Positions 12,787-21,127 of a DNA stretch of 64,000 nt are shown here, one piece after another. Numbering within the stretch: position 1 is the first letter of the stretch; the number at the start of each line of letters is the position of its first letter. The translations under genes and the position numbers were made by a program. Source of the DNA: Bryobacterales bacterium (GTDB lineage: Bacteria; Acidobacteriota; Terriglobia; Bryobacterales; Bryobacteraceae); NCBI GenBank assembly GCA_003142185.1, contig PLOR01000102.1, positions 4,523 to 68,522 on the forward strand. The letters are read 5' to 3'. The notes beneath the pieces are model-generated. The model worked only from the letters and a program-made list of their open reading frames with translations, was not told where the DNA came from and did not search any database.

Positions 12787-13482
12787 CTACCCGGCTGCGT
12801 TGGTGCGGTCGACGATGCGGCCATCGCGCATATGGACGGTGCTGTGGGCGTATGCCGCGGCTTCGGGATTGTGGGTGATCATGAGGACGGTTTGGCCCAG
12901 CCGCTGATTCAGGTCGCGCAGAATTTCGAGCACCGCTTTGGAGTTTTCGCTGTCGAGATTGCCGGTTGGCTCATCGGCCAACAAGATCGCGGGGTGGTTG
13001 ACGATGGCGCGCGCGATGGCCACGCGTTGCTGCTCGCCGCCGGAGAGCGCGTTGGGCTTGTGATCCAGCCGGCCGGCGATGCCGAGCAGGCGCAGCACCT
13101 CCTCGAACTGGGCGTCCGGGTGCGTGCCCAGGCCCGCGATGTAGCGCGACACCGCGATGTTGTCCCGCGCCGTCAGGTTGGGCAGCAGGTTGAATTTCTG
13201 GAACACGAATCCGACCGTCCGACGGCGCATTTTCGTGCGGCCCGCATCGCTCAAGGCGGCCAGGTTCTGGCCGCCCACCTTGACCTCGCCCGCGGTGGGA
13301 GGCGTGAGCCCTCCGATGATGTGAAACAGCGTGGACTTGCCCGAACCGGAGGGTCCCACGACGGAAAGGAACTCGCCGGGCTGGACGTCGAGGTCGACGC
13401 CCCGCAGCGCCGCCACGTCCACCTGGCCGACGCGGTAGACCTTGCGCAGGTCGCGGGTTTCGATGATGGCGCCGTTACTCAT
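12787..13482 (-). CDS. ABC transporter ATPase, LolD/MacB type
   Basis: 231 residues with all ABC motifs: Walker [11 protein letters not shown]-loop [10 protein letters not shown], signature LSGGEQQR, Walker [13 protein letters not shown] and H-loop MITHN. The sequence is of the LolD/MacB/FtsE class, which drives mechanotransmission or lipoprotein and macrolide export rather than import. It is the third gene of a leftward operon and overlaps the permease gene by 8 bases, so the two products form one transporter. Confidence 0.92.
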   Translation of the reverse strand: MSNGAIIETRDLRKVYRVGQVDVAALRGVDLDVQPGEFLSVVGPSGSGKSTLFHIIGGLTPPTAGEVKVGGQNLAALSDAGRTKMRRRTVGFVFQKFNLLPNLTARDNIAVSRYIAGLGTHPDAQFEEVLRLLGIAGRLDHKPNALSGGEQQRVAIARAIVNHPAILLADEPTGNLDSENSKAVLEILRDLNQRLGQTVLMITHNPEAAAYAHSTVHMRDGRIVDRTNAAG

Positions 13483-14572
13483 AAGCCAGCGCCTCGATGG
13501 GGTCTTGCCGCGCCGCGCTCAGGCCGGGATAGAGCGCGCCCAGGATGGCGGCGGCCTGTGTGATCGCCGCCACGCGCGGCCACCAGGCGTACACGATCGC
13601 CATTTGAAAAGAGGCCGGCACCAGCGTGCGAATCAACCACTGCGCGCCATAGCTGAAGACGATGCCGAGAATCGTGCCTCCCGCTCCCAGCAGCATCGCC
13701 TCGATCAGAATGATGCCGAGGATGAACGCCTTGGACGCGCCCAAGGCTTTCAGAATGCCTATTTCGCGCGTTCGCTGCAGCACCACCATGTACATCGACA
13801 GCCAGACCACGGCGACGCCGATCACCACCCCGATCGCCGCCACCACCACGGTAAACTCCTTGATCGCCGGGATCTGGTTGACGTTGTACATGGCCGTGTA
13901 TTCGGCCATCGTGTTGACGGGGTAGTTTTTCAGCAAGCCGCGCAGGCCTTCGACCACCAGGTTGATATTGGCCGGGGCGTCCACGGTGACGTAGATCTGG
14001 CCGAGCTTGCCGGTTGCCGCGTCGAGTTCCTGCAGCGTCCGCATCGGCACCACCAACCGGGCCATTTTCCCGGGTTCAATCACGCCGGCCAGGCGCCAGT
14101 CATGGTTGATCAGATTGACCGTCTGGCCCACCCGCAGATGGCGCTGTTCGGCGTAATACCGGTCCACCAGAATATCGTCGGGACCTTGCAGCGGGCCACC
14201 CTGGTCGAACGTAAATCCGCCACTCATTTGCGTAAACTTCGCCACGTCCATGCCGGTGATGAACAGGGGCAGATCGACCGGATGATTGATGACGCCCATG
14301 GCAAGCTTCACGTGCGGCTGCTGCTGCACCTTGTCCGCCACGCCCGCTGGGATCGAGGCGCCGCTGAAGCTGATCACCGAGGAAACCGTCGAGCCTCGGA
14401 TGATAATGTCGGCGCCCACGCCACGCTGCCGGTTCTGCGAATCCGTCAGCATCCCCTGCGTCAAACCAACCAGGGTCAGAATCAACGTCACCGGCACGCC
14501 AATCAGCAGGATGCTGAGCAGGCTGCGCATCGGCCGGTTTTTCAGATTTTCCAGGACGATTTTGCCGGTCAC
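13475..14572 (-). CDS. ABC transporter permease, FtsX/MacB family
   Basis: 365 residues. One N-terminal membrane helix (SLLSILLIGVPVTLILTLVG), a long extracytoplasmic region (about 45-235) with a MacB-like periplasmic domain, and three C-terminal helices (near 245-265, 290-325 and 335-355) make the FtsX pattern. The segment TREIGILKALGASKAFILGI is diagnostic for this family. It sits between the lipoprotein and ATPase genes with overlaps on both sides. Substrate unknown; lipoprotein or lipid extraction is plausible from the upstream LolA-like gene. Confidence 0.9.
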   Translation of the reverse strand: MTGKIVLENLKNRPMRSLLSILLIGVPVTLILTLVGLTQGMLTDSQNRQRGVGADIIIRGSTVSSVISFSGASIPAGVADKVQQQPHVKLAMGVINHPVDLPLFITGMDVAKFTQMSGGFTFDQGGPLQGPDDILVDRYYAEQRHLRVGQTVNLINHDWRLAGVIEPGKMARLVVPMRTLQELDAATGKLGQIYVTVDAPANINLVVEGLRGLLKNYPVNTMAEYTAMYNVNQIPAIKEFTVVVAAIGVVIGVAVVWLSMYMVVLQRTREIGILKALGASKAFILGIILIEAMLLGAGGTILGIVFSYGAQWLIRTLVPASFQMAIVYAWWPRVAAITQAAAILGALYPGLSAARQDPIEALAYE

Positions 14573-15498
14573 TCGGGCTTCGTCTTTCGTTTAGTGGACG
14601 GCGCGGGCGTTTGGCTGGCCGGCGCCGCGGGCGGCTGCCCGAGAACCCGCAACGTGGTCCCAGGCGGCCGCTCTAGTATGAATTTATCGTCTGTCACGCC
14701 CTTATTGATCTCCATTTTCACGATGTCAATGACCACGCCGTACTCATCCTGCGGGCGGTTGATCTCTACGTGTTTGGGGAAGGCCACTTTGTCGTAGGTT
14801 TTCCACTCGGAATAGCGCGCATCGGTCAGGATGTTGCCGGCGGCGTCGAAAATCATCTGGCGGGCGATTTCCAGGTTCGCGCGGCTGAACCAGATCGTCC
14901 GATCGAGCCGCAGCGCGCCACTTTCTTCGTGGACCACGTGCACGATATAGAAGGCCCCGTCTTCGTCGGTGAGGTTTTCGAGCAGCACCTTGTCGGTCGC
15001 CCCATCCACCGGGTGCACCAGGAGGGCATCGACGAAATGCTGCGGCCGCAGATTCTCGATCTTGTTTCCCGAGCGCTGGACGATCTCGTTGCTGCCTTCG
15101 ATAAACGCATCGCGGGCCGGGATGTAGAGCTGGAATCGGGCGCCATCCGAGGCCATGTCAAACGCCTTGTTGCGGACCACCGGGTACAGCCCGATGATGC
15201 GGATGTACGCCGGCTGGCGAAAGAGGATGTAGGCGCGGACGTCCTTGTACTCGGTAATTTTGCTTTTTTCAGCGCTGCCCAGAGCCGGCACCATATCGAC
15301 GGTGGCGCTGAAATCGTGGACTGCCCGGTATTGGCGGGAGACCGCTTCGAGCAGCGCCGCCTGATCCGCCACCAGCAGCGGCTGGGCGACGTTCGAGCCT
15401 TTGCGCACGATCAGTCTGCGGCGCGCCAGGCACGATGACAATCCCATCGACCAGGAGCAAACCAGAACCACCGCGACTAAATGGCGCCCGAAACGCAT
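14569..15498 (-). CDS. LolA-like outer-membrane lipoprotein-sorting protein
   Basis: 309 residues. A signal peptide ends at a lipobox (MGLSSC, about 19-24), so this is itself probably a lipoprotein. The body (YRAVHDFSATVDMVP, YILFRQPAYIRIIGLYPVVR, IWFSRANLEIARQMIFDAAG) has the LolA/DUF4292 fold pattern of an unclosed beta barrel that holds lipid. The C-terminal end is Pro/Ala/Lys rich. As first gene of an operon with an FtsX-type permease and LolD-type ATPase, it probably hands a lipidated cargo to or from that transporter. Confidence 0.8.
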   Translation of the reverse strand: MRFGRHLVAVVLVCSWSMGLSSCLARRRLIVRKGSNVAQPLLVADQAALLEAVSRQYRAVHDFSATVDMVPALGSAEKSKITEYKDVRAYILFRQPAYIRIIGLYPVVRNKAFDMASDGARFQLYIPARDAFIEGSNEIVQRSGNKIENLRPQHFVDALLVHPVDGATDKVLLENLTDEDGAFYIVHVVHEESGALRLDRTIWFSRANLEIARQMIFDAAGNILTDARYSEWKTYDKVAFPKHVEINRPQDEYGVVIDIVKMEINKGVTDDKFILERPPGTTLRVLGQPPAAPASQTPAPSTKRKTKPE

Positions 15499-15581
15499 CT
15501 TCTCATTGTAGGCAGCCGCGAAAGCACCCTGTCAAACCCGGTGCCGCACGCCCGCATGTTATAGTGAAACGAGTTGCCAGT

Positions 15582-15657
15582 GGGCCTGTGGCGCAGTTGG
15601 GAGCGCGCTTCCATGGCATGGAAGAGGTCGTGAGTTCGAATCTCACCAGGTCCACCA
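15582..15657 (+). tRNA. tRNA-Ala (anticodon GGC)
   Basis: 76 bases with encoded CCA. The acceptor stem pairs GGGCCTG (15582-15588) with CAGGTCC (15647-15653), discriminator A 15654. The anticodon stem CTTCC/GGAAG encloses loop ATGGCAT, so the anticodon is GGC. The T-arm has the standard GTTCGAATC. It marks the switch from stable chromosome to mobile-element genes and is the likely attachment site for the island to its right. Confidence 0.95.
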
Positions 15658-16024
15658 AAACTTTTCATAGACTTACCGTTTCCCCGCCCGCCAGAACGTA
15701 GCCACCGGAGTCCAACTGGAGTCCAAAACCAGTTTTCAGCATGGGCAGCCATGGGCATCGTGTGAATTTCGGTGCCTGCCCACGACCAAGCCAACCGATT
15801 CAAGGCGGTGGTAAGTTTGGGCACCGTGGGCACCGTTTTCGTGCGTGCCGTCGTCTTCCTGAGACGACAACATTTCGTTTCCATATAAGGACGATGCCCA
15901 CTGCGCCCGCCGCCCGCGACGTCTCCGCGTACCCGTTCAACACTGTCTGTTGACGAATGAAAATCGCAACTGGTATTTAAGGGGCAGACGATGCGAAAGA
16001 GTGCGTCGCAGGAGGGCCGTCACG
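15658..16024. other. Spacer after tRNA-Ala with three short direct-repeat pairs (candidate attachment arm)
   Basis: No gene is supported in these 367 bases. Three pairs of close direct repeats lie at 15707-15726 (GGAGTCCAA twice, 11-base step), 15740-15757 (CATGGGCA twice, 10-base step) and 15819-15836 (GGGCACCGT twice, 9-base step). Repeats at about one helical turn beside a tRNA 3' end resemble arm-type binding sites for integrase or excisionase. AGGAGG at 16009-16014 is the ribosome site of the next gene. Confidence 0.4.
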
Positions 16025-17359
16025 ATGGTCACGTCGCTAGCGCCGATGGAGATTCAAGTCTGGCCCATTGATCGGCTGGTCTTCTACGCTCGCAACCCGC
16101 GTAAGAACGATTCCGCCGTGGATCGCATGTGCTCCTCGATCCGCGAGTTCGGCTTCAAGGTGCCGGTGCTCGCCCGCAGCGACGGAACGGTGGTGGACGG
16201 CCACCTCAGGTTGAAGGCCGCCCGCAAGCTGGGATCGTGGCCCGGAGGCGACACCACCAGTATCCCGATAATCCTCTGTGACGAGTGGACCGAATCTCAG
16301 GTGAAGGCCTTCCGGCTGATGGTGAATCGATCCGTCACGTGGGCTACCTGGGACGAAGAGCTTCTGGTCCTGGAACTCCAGGAACTGAACGAGTCCGATT
16401 ACGATCTCAGCTTGACCGGCTTCGATCCGGGCGAGATCGATGGGCTGCTGGCGATTCCCGACGAAGAGCGCGCCAATGCCGCGCCGCCCCTTCCCGAGAA
16501 TCCAGTGTCCCGAGTTGGCGACCTGTGGCTTTGTGGGAATGGACGCAATCAACATCGTATCCTTTGTTCGGATGCGACCAGTTCGGAAGCGGTGTCGCGC
16601 CTGCTGGGTGAGCGGAAGCCGCGGTTGATGGTCTGCGATCCGCCTTACGGAATTTCACTGGATTCCGAATGGCGGGACCGCGCCGGCTTGAATGGTTGCG
16701 GGCCCGCGGAGCCCAGCTACTTGAAGCACCGCACCAAGGGCCACACCGAAACTACCATCTCCGGCGACACCCGGGCCGACTGGTCCGAGGCCTTCGAACT
16801 CGTGCCGAGTCTGCAGATCGCCTACGTCTGGCACGCATCCGTCTTCACGCGCGAAGTGCTCAACGGCCTGCTGCGGATCGGCTTCTTGTACCCGCAGCAG
16901 ATCATCTGGAACAAGGGCCGCACTGTGCTCACGCGGACGCATTACTGGTACCAACACGAGCCATGCTGGTACGTCCGTAAGAAGAACGCGCCCTGGTTCG
17001 GGAAGGCCGGCGAGAACTCCACGGTCTGGGATTCGCCGTCGCCCAAGTTCATCATGGGCGGCTCCGACGAGCAGAAATTCGATCACCCCACGCAGAAGCC
17101 TGTCGAGTTGATGCGGCGCCCGATCCAGAACCACCTCAAGCGGGGCGAGTTGGTCTACGATCCGTTTCTGGGTAGCGGCACAACGCTCGCCGCGGCCGAA
17201 CTGACCGAGCGCGTCTGCCTGGGCCTCGAGCTGGACGCGAAGTACATTGACGTCGTGATCGAACGCTGGCAGACGCTGGCGGGCAAGAAGGCGATCCTCG
17301 ACGGCGACGGGCGCGCGTTCGAGGAGATCGCCGAGGAACGCCGGAAGGCGGCCGCATGA
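16025..17359 (+). CDS. ParB-domain DNA methyltransferase (N4-cytosine/N6-adenine)
   Basis: 444 residues from ATG 16025, with AGGAGG 10 bases upstream. Residues 9-110 form a ParB/sulfiredoxin-type domain (VVDGHLRLKAARKLG at 57-71 is the GHxRxxA motif). The rest is a beta-class DNA methylase: catalytic DPPY at 205-208 comes before the SAM-binding DPFLGSGTT near 380-388. This fusion is typical of phages and integrative elements, where it methylates element DNA, often as an orphan enzyme; no partner restriction enzyme is adjacent. It opens the region right of tRNA-Ala. Confidence 0.92.
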   Translation: MVTSLAPMEIQVWPIDRLVFYARNPRKNDSAVDRMCSSIREFGFKVPVLARSDGTVVDGHLRLKAARKLGSWPGGDTTSIPIILCDEWTESQVKAFRLMVNRSVTWATWDEELLVLELQELNESDYDLSLTGFDPGEIDGLLAIPDEERANAAPPLPENPVSRVGDLWLCGNGRNQHRILCSDATSSEAVSRLLGERKPRLMVCDPPYGISLDSEWRDRAGLNGCGPAEPSYLKHRTKGHTETTISGDTRADWSEAFELVPSLQIAYVWHASVFTREVLNGLLRIGFLYPQQIIWNKGRTVLTRTHYWYQHEPCWYVRKKNAPWFGKAGENSTVWDSPSPKFIMGGSDEQKFDHPTQKPVELMRRPIQNHLKRGELVYDPFLGSGTTLAAAELTERVCLGLELDAKYIDVVIERWQTLAGKKAILDGDGRAFEEIAEERRKAAA

Positions 17360-17551
17360 ATCGACCGCTGCCGCCAGGAGATCGCCGCCATCGAAGCCCA
17401 GCTCCGGGCCGGCCATCCGGACGTAGAGGGGCTATGTCGAGCGTTGTTGGACTGGTCGTGCGAGTTGCGGCTGTTGCGGGGGAGCCGAGGGTTGGCCCCC
17501 GTTGCGCCACGTTTGGCCCACGTTCGCTCGGGCGGCAACGGGTTGGCGTAG
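17360..17551 (+). pseudogene. In-frame coding-like stretch right after the methyltransferase stop
   Basis: Directly after the TGA at 17357-17359 the same frame stays open for 63 codons. It reads as a plausible small helical protein (IDRCRQEIAAIEAQLRAGHP, DVEGLCRALLDWSCELRLL) and ends at TAG 17549-17551. The overlapping ATG at 17356 opens a different, Arg/Pro-rich frame that does not look coding. Either a separate small gene lost its start by a frameshift just after ATGA, or the methyltransferase is extended by stop readthrough. The first is likelier. Confidence 0.4.
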
Positions 17552-17600
17552 CGGCCAAGGCTACCTTGACTTGGGCAGGGCGGGCAGGAAGTGGGGCCAG

Positions 17601-17637
17601 AAGAAGAGAAGCCCGCCGCGGCCGGGGCCGGGCGGGC
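17601..17637 (-). terminator. Intrinsic terminator of the DUF3489 gene
   Basis: Stem GCCCGCC (17611-17617) with GGCGGGC (17631-17637), extended inside by GGCC/GGCC. On the minus strand it is followed by a pyrimidine tract (TTCTCTTCTTCT). It stands 21 bases past the stop of the minus-strand DUF3489 gene. Confidence 0.6.
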
Positions 17638-17657
17638 GGAAGGGAGGCGTTCGAATG

Positions 17658-18083
17658 CTACGAGTTGATGCGGTAGCTGCGTTCGCCGCCCTCGGGTTTG
17701 AAGGACTCAACGCTGTAGCCGGCCTTCTTCATCGCGCCAGCCATGAAGCCGCGCACGGTGTGTTTCTGCCAGCCCATCCTGTCCATAATCTCGGCCAGGG
17801 TCGCTCCGTTTTTCCGCTGGAGCATGGCGACCACCTGGGCAGTCTTGCTCCCCTCTCGCGGCCCGGCGCTTTCCTTCGCCTTGGCGGTCTTTTTGGGCTT
17901 GGGCGCCTTGGCGGGCTTCTTGGCTGGGGTAGCCTTCTTCCCCGACTTGCCCTTCGCGGGCGCAACACGGCGCGCCTGCTTCGCAGCCTTGGCCTTCGTG
18001 GGGGCTTTCGGCTCCGAGATCTCGGTGGTGGCGGCGGCTTGCGCCTCCAGCGTGGTGCTCGCTTCGTCTTCGATCGTTTTCAT
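17658..18083 (-). CDS. DUF3489 protein with basic N-terminal tail
   Basis: 141 residues; GGAG stands 8 bases before ATG 18083. The first half (about 25-75) is a Lys/Ala/Pro-rich basic tail like histone H1 (KAKAAKQARRVAPAKGKSGK). The second half is the compact DUF3489 helix-turn-helix (SKTAQVVAMLQRKNGATLAE, MGWQKHTVRGFMAGAMKKAG). This domain is common in phages and mobile elements. The basic tail suggests nonspecific DNA binding. It is transcribed toward the methyltransferase and has its own terminator. Confidence 0.85.
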   Translation of the reverse strand: MKTIEDEASTTLEAQAAATTEISEPKAPTKAKAAKQARRVAPAKGKSGKKATPAKKPAKAPKPKKTAKAKESAGPREGSKTAQVVAMLQRKNGATLAEIMDRMGWQKHTVRGFMAGAMKKAGYSVESFKPEGGERSYRINS

Positions 18084-18223
18084 GGCTTTATCTCCTTGGC
18101 GGTAATCACCGCGTCAGGACATCAATCGCTCTGGTCGCGGCCTAAAGCAAGTGGATTCTGTGGCTGGGGCGATGGAAAGGCGATGGTTCGATATAGCTCC
18201 CAGATGTCCCCAGGTGTCCTCAG

Positions 18224-18616
18224 ATGATAGGCCACGGCACGAAATTCCCCCGCAAGATGGAGCAGGCAGTCGCGGCTCTGCTGACGGCACGGAATCAGGA
18301 GGAAGCCGCCCAGTCCGTGGGCATTTCGCTGAAGACGTTACAACGCTGGCAGAAGGAACCCGAATTCGAGCGGGCGTCGCGCGACGCTCGCATGAGCGCC
18401 TTCCGGCAGTCCATGGCACGACTGCAGCAGGCCTCCGTCCCGGCGGTGACGACTTTGCTGAGGATTATGGTCGATCCCGTTTCGCCCGCGACCGTGAAAG
18501 CGCGGTGCGCGTATTACATCCTGGACCAGACCCGGAAGGGGATCGAGACGGAGGAGATCGAAACGCGCGTCGCAGAGTTGGAGCGCGCGGCGGAAGGCTG
18601 GGACCAGGGTGGGTAA
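18224..18616 (+). CDS. HTH protein resembling phage terminase small subunits
   Basis: 130 residues. An N-terminal helix-turn-helix (AVAALLTARNQEEAAQSVGI, SLKTLQRWQKEPEFERASRD) is followed by long helices ending in an acidic coil (TEEIETRVAELERAAEG). This layout is seen in terminase small subunits and related element-encoded DNA-binding proteins. There is no large terminase nearby, so it is either a relic of a phage-like element or a regulator. The next small gene follows by 9 bases. The start could also be the ATG at residue 12. Confidence 0.7.
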   Translation: MIGHGTKFPRKMEQAVAALLTARNQEEAAQSVGISLKTLQRWQKEPEFERASRDARMSAFRQSMARLQQASVPAVTTLLRIMVDPVSPATVKARCAYYILDQTRKGIETEEIETRVAELERAAEGWDQGG

Positions 18617-18625
18617 AGGAGGACC

Positions 18626-18931
18626 ATGAGCCTTGGAAAGCGCGTTCGAGCACTGGAAACCAGATACATCAGAGAACCGGTGATCCTCACCTTTCCCGAT
18701 GGCACCACGGCGGAACTCCGCGGCCACGGCGACTTCCTGTTGCGCCTGCTCGCTGACTTCTGTGGGGGAGCGGAGCTCAGGCCGGAGCAGGTTGCGCAAC
18801 TGAACCTGATCCGCGGGTCGTCGAGCGCGCGGGAGCCAGACGGTGCACGCATGACGGAGGTGCTGCGCTGCGTCCTGGAGGGACCGGTTGGGACACAAGA
18901 CAGTGCGTTCGTCGACGCCTTCAATTCGTAG
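18626..18931 (+). CDS. Small protein of unknown function, mobile-element type
   Basis: 101 residues; starts MSLGKRVRALETRYIREPVI with AGGAGG only 3 bases before ATG. A short N-terminal coiled helix is followed by a small beta/alpha part (ILTFPDGTTAELRGHGDFLL). A similar opening (RRLEALERRF) occurs in the protein at 56691-56864, also next to mobile-element genes. Probably one operon with the HTH gene upstream. Confidence 0.6.
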   Translation: MSLGKRVRALETRYIREPVILTFPDGTTAELRGHGDFLLRLLADFCGGAELRPEQVAQLNLIRGSSSAREPDGARMTEVLRCVLEGPVGTQDSAFVDAFNS

Positions 18932-19242
18932 CGCTCCCGCGCGGGGGGACCAAGTAGGCGGCGGAGTTCCCCGATCGCGGGCCCGAGCGCACGGGCGAAA
19001 TCAGCTGCCGATAGAGGTGATAACGCTCGCCGAAGTTGTGCCGCGACGCAACCGTCTCGGAGTCGCCCACTATCCGGCCGGAGCGCACACCCCACCAGAT
19101 CGCCGCGTGGGGAAGTGTACGGGCCGCTCCTTCGCGGTTGCGTGCAACCTTGAGGCTAAGCGGGCCGCCACGATTTCGATAACGGCCGGTCGTCATGCAT
19201 TCAGGGACAACGTACAAACGAGGCGATCCAGATGCCACGCGA
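18932..19242. other. Spacer with one dispersed repeat, no gene
   Basis: No ORF here has both a ribosome site and coding character. The spacer holds the dispersed repeat at 19003-19027. Confidence 0.55.
19003..19027 (+). repeat. Dispersed intergenic repeat, copy A
   Basis: Reads AGCTGCCGATAGAGG then TGATAACGCT, preceded by GCACGGGCGAAATC. The core GCTxCCGATA ... ATAACGCT and the GCACGGG lead-in recur at 41981-42018 (copy F) and, more loosely, at the other copies. Confidence 0.55.
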
Positions 19243-19524
19243 CTACTCGGTGTACGTCTCACGGACCGAGCTCAAGAGCATAGCCCCATGACATGCGTTG
19301 CCATCGGCGTCCAAGACCTCACACTCAAAGCCAGCGTATGATTGCTTGAAGCGTTGATCGCGCCACGCGCTCACATTCATCGCACCCTTGGCCGCTCGGG
19401 CGAACGAATAGCTCGGCATGTTTCCCTTGTCAGATCGAACGTCGGTACCATCCGGATGGTAGAAGCGAACGTCAAAACCCTCCAGATTTCCAATCTGGCG
19501 TTCGATAGTCTTAATAGAAGCCAT
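19243..19524 (-). CDS. Small cytoplasmic protein of unknown function
   Basis: 93 residues from ATG 19524, preceded by GGAGGA 4 bases upstream. It begins with a helix (MASIKTIERQIGNLEGF) and continues as a mixed beta region (FDVRFYHPDGTDVRSDKGN) with a cysteine pair further on (FECEVLDADGNACHG). I do not recognise it. It stands alone between two repeat-bearing spacers. Confidence 0.6.
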   Translation of the reverse strand: MASIKTIERQIGNLEGFDVRFYHPDGTDVRSDKGNMPSYSFARAAKGAMNVSAWRDQRFKQSYAGFECEVLDADGNACHGAMLLSSVRETYTE

Positions 19525-19885
19525 GATCTCCTCCGCCGGCGAGTGTACCAGATAGCATGCTGGCTCGCCATCGCCCGTGGCAGTTTATGCACCCGGCAGC
19601 TTAGCGACTGATGAGCCTGAGGTCCCGTTCTGAAGCTCCGTCCGCATGACGGGCTATTCGGAGACAGTGCGGCGGGCTGCCTTGCCTGCGGAGTTGGCTT
19701 CCGATAATGGTACTTAACGCCCGCATGGATCAAGCTACTCGGTAGCAGGCGCAGTCGTGAGTCCGATTCATAGGCGCAGCCGTCAAAGCGAGCATTGGAC
19801 GTTGCGGGCAGCCGGCGCGAGCTGGAACAGTACGAGGCGGTTCCTAGTGCCGTGCTCTCGCGACTTTCAAAGCGGATCGCCTGTC
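19525..19885. other. Spacer with one dispersed repeat, no gene
   Basis: This 361-base spacer separates two minus-strand genes. It holds the dispersed repeat at 19696-19720 and no supported coding sequence. Confidence 0.5.
19696..19720 (+). repeat. Dispersed intergenic repeat, copy B
   Basis: Reads GGCTTCCGATAATGGTAC then TTAACGC. It is closest to copy H at 27641-27664, sharing CTxCCGATAAT and TTAACG. Confidence 0.45.
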
Positions 19886-21127
19886 CTACGTGTTTCCCTG
19901 AAGAGCTCGCGCAACCACCAAAGTGATATCGTCCTGTTGTTCTCCTCCGCTGAACTGCAGAATCGCATCGACGACCGTGCGAACCAGGTCCTCTGCGCCG
20001 CATCCGCGATGCCCCTCCACGACTGCGATCAACCGGTCCTCGCCAAAGGAATCGCCGTCCGCTCGCTCCGCTTCGGTTACACCGTCGCTGTAGAGGACCA
20101 GGGTGTCCCCGGGCGCAAGTTCCGTTTCCGCGATTTCGCACTGCCAGGATTCAAACAGACCAACCACGGTGCAGGTAGAAGGCAAGCGTTCCACCTGGCG
20201 ATTGGCGCGGAATAGCAAGGGCGAGACGTGGCCGCAGTTGGCGTATCGGAGGCTGCGGTTGGAGTCGTCGTAGTCGCCGAGAAACATCGTCGCGTAGCTG
20301 GACGGTTCCGTATTCCTGTAAAAGAGGTGGTTGACGGAAGCCAGAAGCCCCGGCAAATTGTCGACCGCAGTGGCGCACTGGCTCCGCAGGTTGGCTTGCA
20401 GATTGGCCATCAGGAGCGCGCCGGAGACCCCTTTGCCGGAAATATCGGCGAGCACCAGCCCGATTCGGCCGGGGGCGAGCTCCAACAGGTCGTAGTAGTC
20501 TCCTCCAACGTGCTGCGCCGGGAGGCACACGGCCGCGCATTCCAACGTCTTCATGGGAGGGAACTCTTGCGGGAAAAGCCTCGCCTGCACCTTGCGTGCG
20601 ATGTCCCCCTCGAGAGCGGCGCGACGCTCGGCCTCTTTTCGCTCGTCCACAGCGCGGCGCCGGGCGTTCAGGATTTCCACCATCTGCGGGTTCTGGATTA
20701 AGGTGAACTGGTTTCCATCGAGATCCTCGAACGAAGCATGGACGCCCCATGGCACCGTTGTCGGCAATTGAGGAAAGCGAACGCCCTTTCGTGACCACTC
20801 TGCGAACTTGGCAGCTATGTCTTCGGTCACCAGGGTGACGCCGGTGCGACGGCCCACCAAGCCGGCCTGGGAGCCGTTAACTGCCTGGACCAACGCAAGG
20901 ACCGCGGTATCGTAAACGGGCGGAGCCACGGCAACCCATCGTCCCCACTCCTGCGGGCCGGTATCTACCACAACTTCGAAGCCCAACCGGTCGCGGTAAA
21001 AGGCGAGGCTTACGTTCTGATCCCGTACGAAGACTTCCACGATGTGGATCTTGAGGTAAGGGTGGCCGTTTGCCGTCTCCTGAATCCCGCCGGGCGCAGG
21101 AACCGGATTGGGCCGATCGACGTTCAT
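19886..21127 (-). CDS. Glyoxalase(VOC)-SpoIIE/PP2C fusion, serine phosphatase
   Basis: 413 residues from ATG 21127 (GGAGG 4 bases upstream). Residues about 24-125 are a VOC/glyoxalase-bleomycin-resistance fold (IHIVEVFVRDQNVSLAFYRD, GVHASFEDLDGNQFTLIQNP). A coiled linker (RRRAVDERKEAERRAALEGD) joins it to a SpoIIE-type PP2C domain with metal motifs GGDYYD, DISGKGVSGALLM and SDGVTEA, and late GGEQQDDITLVV. RsbU/SpoIIE phosphatases act on anti-anti-sigma factors. The VOC part would be the sensor. Its start codon overlaps the stop of the membrane protein gene (ATGA), suggesting a functional pair. Confidence 0.88.
   Translation of the reverse strand: MNVDRPNPVPAPGGIQETANGHPYLKIHIVEVFVRDQNVSLAFYRDRLGFEVVVDTGPQEWGRWVAVAPPVYDTAVLALVQAVNGSQAGLVGRRTGVTLVTEDIAAKFAEWSRKGVRFPQLPTTVPWGVHASFEDLDGNQFTLIQNPQMVEILNARRRAVDERKEAERRAALEGDIARKVQARLFPQEFPPMKTLECAAVCLPAQHVGGDYYDLLELAPGRIGLVLADISGKGVSGALLMANLQANLRSQCATAVDNLPGLLASVNHLFYRNTEPSSYATMFLGDYDDSNRSLRYANCGHVSPLLFRANRQVERLPSTCTVVGLFESWQCEIAETELAPGDTLVLYSDGVTEAERADGDSFGEDRLIAVVEGHRGCGAEDLVRTVVDAILQFSGGEQQDDITLVVARALQGNT

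Noticed and set aside
15477-15884. Minus-strand ORF containing GEIRTHDLFHAMEARSQLRH
   Set aside because: This is the antisense translation of the tRNA-Ala, a well-known false protein in annotations.
17356-17676. ORF starting with ATGA overlap of the methyltransferase
   Set aside because: It is extremely Arg/Gly/Pro-rich and crosses the terminator of the DUF3489 gene. The other frame (17360-17551) reads more like protein.
18151-18756. 201-codon plus-strand ORF
   Set aside because: It is out of frame with the HTH gene at 18224-18616, which has clear domain likeness; codon composition is shadow-like.
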